Shown here: positions 24,264-27,350 of the stretch, in pieces | Numbering within the stretch: position 1 is the first letter of the stretch | How the letters are laid out: every line of letters starts with the position of its first letter | NCBI GenBank assembly: GCA_028565635.1 | Contig: JAOXYB010040283.1 | Location: forward strand, 4,848-46,628 | DNA length: 41,781 nt | From: Phoronis ovalis | Lineage: Eukaryota > Phoronida > Phoronidae | Reading direction: 5' to 3' | Made by a program: the position numbers and the translations under genes | Notes under the pieces: generated by a model | The model's database searches: none | What the model saw: only the letters and a program-made list of their open reading frames with translations | Told to the model about the DNA's origin: nothing

Positions 24264-25175
24264 CTAAAAGATACCATGCTTTCAGTGATTAACGCGACAG
24301 TTGAATCCACTGTAGCTGCTTTCCAAGCACCTACTACCACAACACACAAAACCGCAAATAAAAAGAGAGGTAAAAAACCTGCACATAAAAAGAAAGGTGA
24401 AAAATCTAAAGGTATAAGCATGCATGCTTCATCACTCCTTTGTTTAATTTAATTTAATTTTAATACCTAGTTGATTATTTTGTAAATATAACTTATGTTT
24501 GTCAGAACAGTCTAGGATATTTCCCCAAATTCAGAGCTTGGATTCCAGCACTCCAATAACTTTTACATTATAAATTTAACGAGGAAAACGGAAGCGTGTT
24601 GAGGAATTATCCTAGACTAAGTGATTCTGTCAACTCTTACAGGATGCAAAGTGCTGATAGGAGCTTATTAATGCAATCCCTGTTCATGCTTTGGTATCCA
24701 GCTTTTATACAGGTGTATCAACTCTTTCCATCTCAACTGTCCATCTGACCATCAATCGTTTTGATAATTGGGGCAACATAATGTTATACACATCACTGAT
24801 TCTTCATTTCAGCATTATAAAATGGCTATTTTTTGCATCATTAAAAGTGCTTTAGTAAAATATATCAGTCATAAAGCTTATTACAGCTGGATGCAATTTA
24901 TGGTTTCTTGTTTTGTGTTATACTGCATTGTGCTGGAAGTCATAATTTATATATGGGTATTAACATTTTTTAAAATGTGTTTCATAAAAAGCCATATTGC
25001 ATTTGTATAGAATAGTTGACTTGATTTCCTGCAGGAGTAAAACTGAGTTGCCGTCTTGAATACTAAATCTGTTTGACCACGTCTGTTACTATTTTCAGGG
25101 AGAAAAAGACGTAGTGTGTTAGACTTACAGCCAGCCATGTCTGAAGAAGGTTGGCTTTCAAGTTTCTTCACTTAA
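225..25175 (+). CDS. Giant multi-CCP (sushi) protein with three Ly6/uPAR-like modules, 52 exons, 5' incomplete
   Basis: No orthologue is recognised, so no symbol is given. Forty-five CCP exons (all phase 1-1), six exons for three Cys-rich modules and two C-terminal tail exons join into one open frame of 2,979 complete codons plus stop; every junction keeps frame. CCP modules are extracellular beta-sandwiches of about 60 residues with C1-C3 and C2-C4 disulfides, found in complement regulators, adhesion proteins and selectins. No transmembrane segment is seen in the coding part, so the protein is probably secreted or matrix-bound. The start codon and most or all of the signal peptide lie upstream of the window. 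Order: 6 ordinary CCPs, 5 A/B pairs, 4 ordinary, 11 A/B pairs, 3 ordinary, 3 Cys-rich modules, basic tail. Adhesion, allorecognition or microbe binding are all possible; none is shown. All symmetric exons could be skipped without frame loss. Confidence 0.9.
990..1169 (+). CDS. CCP module exon 2 (ordinary, five cysteines)
   Basis: Acceptor atttacag, donor gtgagt, 180 bp. KYCGDPGPG, VSYEC, GCGIG, EITC, GLWSGDPLVC. Four canonical cysteines plus the extra one in GCGIG. Confidence 0.9.
1170..2121 (+). other. Intron of 952 bp
   Basis: No exon or open module is seen. It holds one copy of a dispersed repeat at 1841-1944, which recurs in the intron at 9229-9721. Confidence 0.7.
1841..1944 (+). repeat. 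Dispersed repeat, copy 1
   Basis: About 100 bp beginning aattttcttggtggtgtgct and ending near ggagctaact. It closely matches 9311-9409, with a short indel around cgcaga and a 4-base indel near the end. No coding content. Confidence 0.85.
2122..2301 (+). CDS. CCP module exon 3 (ordinary)
   Basis: Acceptor tttcag, donor gtgagt, 180 bp. IYCGNPGEG, VTYSC, KLTC, GKWDGTPLKC. Four cysteines; the CGIG cysteine of neighbouring modules is replaced by TSSVDG. Confidence 0.9.
2652..2831 (+). CDS. CCP module exon 4 (ordinary, five cysteines)
   Basis: Acceptor gttgtag, donor gtaagt, 180 bp. IDCGDPGEG, VEYTC, LCGIG, RLTC, GAWDGQPLTC. Extra Cys in LCGIG. Confidence 0.92.
3104..3283 (+). CDS. CCP module exon 5 (ordinary, five cysteines)
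   Basis: Acceptor tttatag, donor gtaaag, 180 bp. VNCGVPGDG, TSYAC, LCGIG, RIKC, GTWEGRPLVC. Very like exon 4, so the two probably arose by duplication. Confidence 0.9.
3284..3847 (+). other. Intron of 564 bp
   Basis: AT-rich; no exon, repeat or RNA gene seen. Confidence 0.6.
3848..4024 (+). CDS. CCP module exon 6 (ordinary)
   Basis: Acceptor ctttcag, donor gtaaat, 177 bp. IRCGDPGSG, VSYSC, QISC, ETWSGLPLEC. Four cysteines. Last ordinary module before the first A/B block. Confidence 0.9.
4025..4793 (+). other. Intron of 769 bp with C-rich repeat
   Basis: Separates the ordinary modules from the first A/B block. It carries the C-rich repeat at 4199-4345; the rest is AT-rich with no recognised content. 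Confidence 0.6.
4199..4345. repeat. C-rich imperfect tandem repeat
   Basis: Four copies of a cccccttttgaa core spaced about 40 bp apart (near 4209, 4249, 4292 and 4327). The first two continue atgggagg; the last two continue ctgaca. Strong C/G strand bias in an AT-rich intron. Confidence 0.8.
4794..4964 (+). CDS. CCP module exon 7, type A (block 1)
   Basis: First 171-bp module. KDCGSPTEI, TTYSC, EVVC, GSWEQTPSC: four canonical cysteines. Acceptor tttgtag, donor gtatgt. Confidence 0.9.
5098..5268 (+). CDS. CCP module exon 8, type B (block 1)
   Basis: 171 bp. KNCGTPADT, STCTYSSDAGYD, VISC, GEWEATPLTQS. C1 and C3 kept; C2 is Ser and C4 is absent; a Cys lies three residues before the C2 site. 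Acceptor ttcacag, donor gtaagt. Confidence 0.9.
5368..5538 (+). CDS. CCP module exon 9, type A (block 1)
   Basis: 171 bp. KDCWQPEDI, ASYSC, VISC, GSWEDAPNC. Trp replaces the usual Gly or Lys after C1. Donor gtaagg. Confidence 0.9.
5722..5892 (+). CDS. CCP module exon 10, type B (block 1)
   Basis: 171 bp. KDCGIPQDI, STCSYSSDVGYD, VISC, GEWESAPLTQS. C2 and C4 missing, displaced Cys present. Acceptor ctgcag, donor gtaagc. Confidence 0.9.
6019..6189 (+). CDS. CCP module exon 11, type A (block 1)
   Basis: 171 bp. KDCGLPANI, TTYSCIEGY, VISC, GSWEQVPTC; four cysteines. Acceptor tttttag, donor gtaatt. Confidence 0.9.
6368..6538 (+). CDS. CCP module exon 12, type B (block 1)
   Basis: 171 bp. KNCGEPIDI, STCSYSSDVGYN, VTSC, GEWDNAPSTES. 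C2 and C4 missing, displaced Cys present. Acceptor tttacag, donor gtaagt. Confidence 0.9.
6690..6860 (+). CDS. CCP module exon 13, type A (block 1)
   Basis: 171 bp. KDCNLPMDV, ATYSC, AINC, AAWEEAPIC; four cysteines, Asn after C1. Acceptor tttcag, donor gtaaat. Confidence 0.9.
7018..7188 (+). CDS. CCP module exon 14, type B, two cysteines only
   Basis: 171 bp. KDCGIPADI, STVSYSSDVGYN, VISC, GDWEAAPVTQS. Only C1 and C3 remain; the displaced Cys is Val here. Acceptor tttgcag, donor gtaagt. Confidence 0.9.
7322..7492 (+). CDS. CCP module exon 15, type A (block 1)
   Basis: 171 bp. KDCGQPTEI, ASYSC, VISC, GSWDQAPEC; four cysteines. Acceptor tttcag, donor gtaggc (non-consensus). Confidence 0.9.
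7730..7900 (+). CDS. CCP module exon 16, type B (block 1)
   Basis: 171 bp. KDCGIPEDV, STCTYSSDAGYD, VITC, GAWEAAPLTKS. C2 and C4 missing, displaced Cys present. Last module of the first A/B block. Acceptor tttacag, donor gtaagt. Confidence 0.9.
8189..8368 (+). CDS. CCP module exon 17 (ordinary)
   Basis: 180 bp. KNCGDPGPS, VTYLC, KLTC, GTWDGAPLNC; four cysteines. Resembles exons 2-6 rather than the A/B modules. Acceptor ttttcag, donor gtatgt. Confidence 0.92.
8369..9045 (+). other. Intron of 677 bp
   Basis: AT-rich; no exon, repeat or RNA gene seen. Confidence 0.6.
9046..9228 (+). CDS. CCP module exon 18 (ordinary)
   Basis: 183 bp. VSCGDPGHG, LTYTC, MVLTC, ASWDKEPPVC; four cysteines. Acceptor ttgtag, donor gtgtgt. 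Read-through would stop at TAA 9237, but splicing to exon 19 keeps phase and supplies the next module. Confidence 0.88.
9311..9409 (+). repeat. Dispersed repeat, copy 2
   Basis: Second copy of the repeat at 1841-1944, same orientation, in the intron between exons 18 and 19. No coding content. Confidence 0.85.
9722..9904 (+). CDS. CCP module exon 19 (ordinary)
   Basis: 183 bp. ISCGAPADT, VTVQC, SIVC, GEWSASLTEC; four cysteines. Acceptor ttccag, donor gtaatt. Confidence 0.9.
9905..10396 (+). other. Intron of 492 bp
   Basis: AT-rich; nothing recognised. Confidence 0.6.
10397..10579 (+). CDS. CCP module exon 20 (ordinary)
   Basis: 183 bp. ISCGEPEDG, VTYQC, DVTC, REWSAPAPVC; four cysteines. Acceptor cttgaag (weak), donor gtaagt. 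Confidence 0.88.
10580..11142 (+). other. Intron of 563 bp
   Basis: AT-rich; nothing recognised. Leads into the second A/B block. Confidence 0.6.
11143..11313 (+). CDS. CCP module exon 21, type A (block 2)
   Basis: 171 bp. KDCGQPVDI, ASYSCNDGY, VINC, GSWELVPEC; four cysteines. Acceptor aatttag, donor gtaagt. Confidence 0.92.
11314..12289 (+). other. Intron of 976 bp, probably with an old insertion
   Basis: Several times longer than the other introns of this block. Near 11721, 12042 and 12099 it has related gaaa(g)gg...atatttt/atattatttcgtg-like segments, and a similar segment occurs near 23306. This suggests a degraded interspersed repeat of unknown class. No exon seen. Confidence 0.4.
12290..12460 (+). 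CDS. CCP module exon 22, type B (block 2)
   Basis: 171 bp. KDCGTPTDI, SSCTYSSDVGYD, VISC, GEWEAAGLTQS. C2 and C4 missing, displaced Cys present. Weak acceptor tttaaag, donor gtaagt. Confidence 0.9.
12695..12865 (+). CDS. CCP module exon 23, type A (block 2)
   Basis: 171 bp. KDCKQPLDI, ASYSCSEGY, VISC, GSWEQAPGC; four cysteines. Acceptor tttcag, donor gtgggc (non-consensus). Start of the very regular part with a unit of about 680 bp. Confidence 0.9.
13091..13261 (+). CDS. CCP module exon 24, type B, two cysteines only
   Basis: 171 bp. KDCGTPVEI, SAVSYSSDSGYD, VISC, GEWEAAPLTKS. C1 and C3 only. Acceptor tttacag, donor gtaagc. Confidence 0.9.
13386..13556 (+). CDS. CCP module exon 25, type A (block 2)
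   Basis: 171 bp. KDCKQPVGI, ASYSCNEGY, VISC, GSWEQAPEC; four cysteines. Acceptor tttcag, donor gtaagt. Confidence 0.92.
13782..13952 (+). CDS. CCP module exon 26, type B (block 2)
   Basis: 171 bp. KNCGTPVDI, SACSYSSDAGYD, VISC, GEWEAAPLTQS. Displaced Cys present. Acceptor tttacag, donor gtgagt. Confidence 0.9.
14060..14230 (+). CDS. CCP module exon 27, type A (block 2)
   Basis: 171 bp. KDCKQPVDI, ASYSCNEGYNIDG, VSSC, GSWEQAPGC; four cysteines. Donor gtgggc (non-consensus). Confidence 0.9.
14432..14602 (+). CDS. CCP module exon 28, type B, two cysteines only
   Basis: 171 bp. KDCGTPVDI, SGVSYSSDAGYD, IISC, GEWEAAPLTQS. C1 and C3 only. Acceptor tttacag, donor gtaagt. Confidence 0.9.
14731..14901 (+). 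CDS. CCP module exon 29, type A (block 2)
   Basis: 171 bp. KDCKQPEGI, VSYSCNEGY, VISC, GSWELAPEC; four cysteines. Donor gtattt (weak), shared with exon 37. Confidence 0.88.
15123..15293 (+). CDS. CCP module exon 30, type B (block 2)
   Basis: 171 bp. KDCGTPTDI, STCSYSSDAGYD, DIGC, GEWEAAPVTES. Displaced Cys present. Acceptor cttacag, donor gtaggt. Confidence 0.9.
15392..15562 (+). CDS. CCP module exon 31, type A (block 2)
   Basis: 171 bp. KDCKQPVGI, ASYSCNEGY, VISC, GSWEQAPEC; four cysteines. Almost the same protein as exons 25 and 39. Donor gtaagt. Confidence 0.92.
15764..15934 (+). CDS. CCP module exon 32, type B (block 2)
   Basis: 171 bp. KDCGVPTDI, STCSYSSNAGYD, VISC, GEWEAAPLTQS. Displaced Cys present. 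Its 5' part is shared with exons 36 and 40. Acceptor tttacag, donor gtaatt. Confidence 0.9.
16063..16233 (+). CDS. CCP module exon 33, type A (block 2)
   Basis: 171 bp. KDCKQPVGI, ASYSCNEGY, DITC, GSWEQAPGC; four cysteines. Donor gtgggc (non-consensus), as in exons 23 and 27. Confidence 0.9.
16456..16626 (+). CDS. CCP module exon 34, type B, two cysteines only
   Basis: 171 bp. KDCGTPVDI, STVIYSSDAGYD, VISC, GEWEAAPLSQS. C1 and C3 only. Its 3' part is shared with exons 36 and 40. Acceptor attacag, donor gtaagt. Confidence 0.9.
16751..16921 (+). CDS. CCP module exon 35, type A (block 2)
   Basis: 171 bp. KDCKQPVGI, ASYYCNEGY, VISC, GSWEQAPEC; four cysteines, Tyr-Tyr before C2. Donor gtgagt, as in its near copy exon 39. 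Confidence 0.92.
17137..17307 (+). CDS. CCP module exon 36, type B, two cysteines, mosaic
   Basis: 171 bp, apparently identical base for base to exon 40. KDCGVPTDI, STVTYSSDAGYD, VISC, GEWEAAPLSQS; C1 and C3 only. The 5' part matches exon 32 and the 3' part exon 34, with the switch near 17187-17200. Donor gtaagt. Confidence 0.92.
17432..17602 (+). CDS. CCP module exon 37, type A (block 2)
   Basis: 171 bp. KDCKQPVGI, YDSTASYSC, VISC, GSWELAPDC; four cysteines. Asp replaces the near-invariant Gly of TYGST. Donor gtattt (weak). Confidence 0.88.
17823..17993 (+). CDS. CCP module exon 38, type B (block 2)
   Basis: 171 bp. KDCGKPTNI, STCSYSSDAGYD, VISC, GEWEAAPLTQS. Displaced Cys present. Acceptor tttacag, donor gtaatg. 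Confidence 0.9.
18117..18287 (+). CDS. CCP module exon 39, type A (block 2)
   Basis: 171 bp. KDCKQPVGI, ASYSCNEGY, VISC, GSWEQAPEC; four cysteines. Downstream sequence nearly repeats that after exon 35. Donor gtgagt. Confidence 0.92.
18504..18674 (+). CDS. CCP module exon 40, type B, two cysteines, copy of exon 36
   Basis: 171 bp, apparently identical to 17137-17307, so this is a recent duplication. C1 and C3 only. Donor gtaagt. Confidence 0.92.
18799..18969 (+). CDS. CCP module exon 41, type A (block 2)
   Basis: 171 bp. KDCKQPVGI, ASYTCNEGY, VISC, GSWEQAPVC; four cysteines. Donor gtgggt. Confidence 0.9.
19176..19229 (+). pseudogene. Remnant of a type A CCP exon (3' half)
   Basis: aatgctgtaattagttgt followed by ggatcgtgg and caagcacc matches the 3' half of an A exon, with about 7 bases lost after the C3 codon and the C4 codon destroyed. 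The gtaagt donor at 19230 survives, but there is no acceptor or 5' half. It lies where the next pair would be expected, so one B plus half an A was deleted. Confidence 0.85.
19427..19597 (+). CDS. CCP module exon 42, type B, two cysteines only
   Basis: 171 bp. KDCGEPISI, STVSYLSDVGYN, IITC, GEWEAAPLTES. C1 and C3 only. Last A/B module. Acceptor atacag, donor gtaagt. Confidence 0.9.
19821..20003 (+). CDS. CCP module exon 43 (ordinary, five cysteines)
   Basis: 183 bp. VSCGDPGDG, ARFIC, PCGIG, QITC, GQWTDEPVWC. The fifth Cys in PCGIG links it to exons 1, 2, 4 and 5. Acceptor tttcag, donor gtgagt. Confidence 0.92.
20271..20447 (+). CDS. CCP module exon 44 (ordinary)
   Basis: 177 bp. IQCPNPGYG, VTYSC, KITC, GQWNGYALFC; four cysteines. 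NHT is a possible N-glycosylation site. Acceptor attcag, donor gtaagt. Confidence 0.9.
20448..21012 (+). other. Intron of 565 bp
   Basis: AT-rich; nothing recognised. Confidence 0.6.
21013..21195 (+). CDS. CCP module exon 45 (ordinary, last CCP, five cysteines)
   Basis: 183 bp. VTCPDPGYG, RHCGDYNF, VTYKC, KITC, GEWDGAALQC. The extra Cys lies in the variable loop between C1 and C2. Acceptor gttatag, donor gtgtgc. Confidence 0.9.
21600..21733 (+). CDS. Cys-rich module 1, first half (exon 46)
   Basis: Acceptor ctgcag (phase 1), donor gtaaga (phase 0). Key pattern: GCWICEDASNEAEC ... GEWIPC. The CWxC...NE...EC...C opening resembles Ly6/uPAR-type modules of invertebrate secreted proteins. Family assignment is inference. 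Confidence 0.85.
22030..22213 (+). CDS. Cys-rich module 1, second half (exon 47)
   Basis: Acceptor tttttcag (phase 0), donor gtaggc (phase 1). CACMDEIKY, KMCAPLEDC, SCYKTG, CKKC, ATC. The full module has 13 cysteines against 12 in modules 2 and 3, and lacks the CRNC motif in exact form. It is the most diverged of the three. Confidence 0.85.
22527..22636 (+). CDS. Cys-rich module 2, first half (exon 48)
   Basis: Acceptor ttttag (phase 1), donor gtaaga (phase 0). PTCPDDGKAGCWVC, ATEEEC, GSFRSC. Clearly homologous to exon 50. Confidence 0.88.
22914..23091 (+). CDS. Cys-rich module 2, second half (exon 49)
   Basis: Acceptor gtttctag. VCETEYHIN, MRCREWEAC, ICTKLNNNEICRNC, TQC. Donor gttgtt is weak but gives the same Gly phase-1 junction as exons 47 and 51. 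Confidence 0.82.
23487..23599 (+). CDS. Cys-rich module 3, first half (exon 50)
   Basis: Acceptor ttatag, donor gtaatt. GPCDDGGQAGCWVC, ANEEQC, GSFQIC. Phase 1 to 0 as in exons 46 and 48. Confidence 0.88.
23749..23929 (+). CDS. Cys-rich module 3, second half (exon 51)
   Basis: Acceptor attacag, donor gtaaat. YCEHELHTN, RRCMEKEAC, VCEKLHNGNSLCRNC, SSCN. The closing C-N pair is typical of Ly6/uPAR folds (family knowledge). Confidence 0.88.
24232..24258. repeat. TA dinucleotide microsatellite
   Basis: Pure ta run 28 bp before the acceptor of exon 52. Likely length-variable and close enough to affect branch-site choice. Confidence 0.95.
24286..24411 (+). CDS. Thr/Lys-rich tail exon (exon 52)
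   Basis: Acceptor ctttcag restores phase 1. It encodes an NAT sequon, a PTTTT stretch and a lysine-rich run (KKRGKKPAHKKKGEKSK). Three donors, after 24369, 24396 and 24411, all follow a Gly codon G and all keep phase 1, so the basic stretch may vary in length. An acceptor at 24263 was rejected because it breaks phase. Confidence 0.75.
25099..25175 (+). CDS. Terminal exon with RKRR site and stop (exon 53 counting the two tail exons; last of the gene)
   Basis: Acceptor attttcag; in phase 1 it reads GRKRRSVLDLQPAMSEEGW and ends SSFFT, TAA at 25173-25175. RKRR/S fits the furin-type rule R-X-K/R-R, so a peptide of about 20 residues could be released, or the site may be a heparin-binding end. No membrane anchor or GPI-type hydrophobic tail. 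Confidence 0.8.
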
Positions 25176-25352
25176 TTCGACACAGACTGAGTAGTACTAT
25201 AGCACCCTGACAGCCTATACAAGTATTCTTAAGCTACCTTGGAGCCCAGGTTAAACACTGGAAGTTACGGAACTGTTATAGATGACTAAAAATATACGAC
25301 ATATATGGTGATTGTAAGACATTATTTATTTGTCATTTTAAAAAATTGCAAA

Positions 25353-25358
25353 AATAAA
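25353..25358 (+). terminator. Poly(A) signal AATAAA of the CCP gene
   Basis: First canonical AATAAA after the stop, about 180 bases downstream, in an A-rich context. Confidence 0.65.
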
Positions 25359-26950
25359 CAGCATACATGCTAAAAAGTTTTGTCTAAAGTTCCTATGAAT
25401 TTCAAAATACACATTTCCCCGAACTACTGTTGAACCCTCTATTTTACACCATGTCTCTTCTACTTTGTATAGCATTCTCTTGCACAATCCACATTTTAAA
25501 ATTTTGATTCACAAATTTTTAATGTTCTTAAAAATATTTCACTGGGGCACATTATTACGCAATTGCAAGTCACAGTAATAAACCCAGGCTAAAAATACTA
25601 TGATGTACACATTGGAGTTTTAACTTAAAAGCGTAGCACTATAGTTTAGTATACTTTGTAATTACTAATAATTGCTCCACTGTTAATATAATATAGGTTT
25701 CTGTATTATCCATATATACTTGTGTTTATTCTAATGCAGTTACAAGAGTCAAATTACAAGCAGTAACCATCAACACCAGTACAAAACACTGCTAAAAATA
25801 CTACCACATACAAATTGAACTTCATACATTTGGTTTAGTATACTTTAACTACTAATAACTGGTCCACTGTTAATAGCATTTATCAGATTTTTGTAGGTTC
25901 CCATACTTGTGTTCATATAGTAACAAACACAAAATTACTTGCATTTTTTGTAATCAGGTGCACTTACCTAGAACTTTCGAAATATATGCTTTAATGTCCT
26001 GTATCTAATGTTCAGTTTAGGTTGTTTTTCTGAACAACTCACAATCCTTACCTTCACATACAAGATAATCCGCAATTGGTCAACATCATAGGTTTCCCCC
26101 AGACTTAATTCAGAGGTTTATAAACAAATCTTTGCTACTTTTGATTTAAAACTTTAGTGGCATTGTCACAAACCAGCAGTTTAACTTACCAGCAGGAAAG
26201 TCAGGAGTGATTAAGTCAGGCTCAGATAGCACTAAGTGAATATCCAAATTAATCTGTATATACTCATGAAAACAGAACTGAGTGATATTGACAGTACTGC
26301 ACATCAACAACCAATCAGAAATTACCATTTTATCATTTCTGTACATTTGGTTATATACAACAATGCCATACATTTTTATAGCTGTTCCTGCTTTTTGATT
26401 TAGCAACTCTTTTGTGTATATAGTTACACCCCACCACAGTAGTATTGGCATGCTATAGTTAAGAATGAACCTGACACTCTGCACACTTGTTACCCAGTAC
26501 CTTTTACACTGCACTATTGTCAACAGCAGTATAAATATATTAGTTTTAATGTGAATTTACAATTTTTCATGCATAAGCTTGCAAAACAGTTTAAGATTTC
26601 ACATTTACCTAAAATTTATAGTTAAATTAGACTTTTATTTAAGGCTTGTTTCATTTGAGCACTGGCAGTGTACAACAGAATATACCAACCTGCATGCTAC
26701 AGTTGTATACAACTCTTGCTAATAAATAGTTTCGTTATACTATAAAGTTCAATTTGCTCCAGTTGTACCACAGAACTTCAGAGCATCACACTGAAACAGG
26801 CTAATTACAACATTGATTTTGCAATATGATTAACGATGATACAGTAAACAACTGCACTTATGACACACATGTACATATGCCCAAGACTTTGCATAGCTTA
26901 GCAATAATGCACATGTTAAAACATACTATGACTAGATCTTTTTATTAAAC
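25359..26950. other. Intergenic or CPSF6 3' UTR; diverged duplication
   Basis: No coding gene is supported. Segments near 25573-25745 and 25778-25920 are diverged direct copies sharing gctaaaaatacta, ggtttagtatactt-type and ccactgttaata segments. The 125-codon minus-strand frame at 26146-26523 looks like chance. Confidence 0.55.
25573..25920. repeat. Two diverged direct copies
   Basis: Copy 1 about 25573-25745, copy 2 about 25778-25920. Shared blocks in the same order: gctaaaaatacta, tttagtatacttt, actaata, ccactgttaata, taggtt, acttgtgtt. Confidence 0.7.
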
Positions 26951-26964
26951 AACATACTAATGAT

Positions 26965-27336
26965 ATCTATCACAAGTTTAAGTCCAAAACTGAATCATAC
27001 TTTTAAGCTACGAAAGCTTTTGGTCTTGTCACAAGATCTTCATCAGTCTTACTAACTGTGGTGGGAAGAGGTCACATGATTCTGACCTCAAAAGGCTGTC
27101 ATAAATGGGTGGTATGTCGTAGCCCATGTCTCGGTTGATGACTGGTCTTCGAGTTCTGATGTGCAATGCTTCCTTGATTTTTCTGGGGTTCGGCCGTTGA
27201 TCCAGTATCTTTTATTGGTCTTGTGACAAGACCGGAAGCTCTCATAGCTTACGGTATTTTTCAGTTTTGGACTTAAACTTGTGATTCATATCCTTTTTTA
27301 CTGAATCGAGATAAGATCGAATGAACTTTATGCTAT
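26965..27336 (-). mobile_element. Penelope-like retroelement fragment
   Basis: Inverted terminal segments (cacaagtttaagtccaaaac at 26971-26990; its inverse at 27263-27282) flank a minus-strand coding relic. A 14-bp direct repeat, aacatactaatgat, at 26951-26964 and 27337-27350 is a likely target-site duplication. Size about 370 bp, so most of the element is missing. Confidence 0.8.
27029..27202 (-). pseudogene. GIY-YIG endonuclease C-terminus of a Penelope-like element
   Basis: 57 open codons then TGA. Motifs IKEALHIRTRRPVINRDMGY and IPPIYDSLL match the well-known C-terminal EAxxIR...P.xNRD.GY...PPIYD pattern of the GIY-YIG domain of Penelope-like elements (family knowledge). An in-frame TAA lies just upstream, so it is a relic. 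Confidence 0.82.
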
Positions 27337-27350
27337 AACATACTAATGAT

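Noticed and set aside
24135-24285. Coding extension through the TA repeat (YIYIYIY)
   Set aside because: It is a dinucleotide run before the acceptor; the acceptor at 24285 restores phase 1 from exon 51.
26146-26523. 125-codon minus-strand frame between the genes
   Set aside because: No recognisable domain, AT-driven composition, no splice partners; most likely chance, or within the CPSF6 3' UTR.
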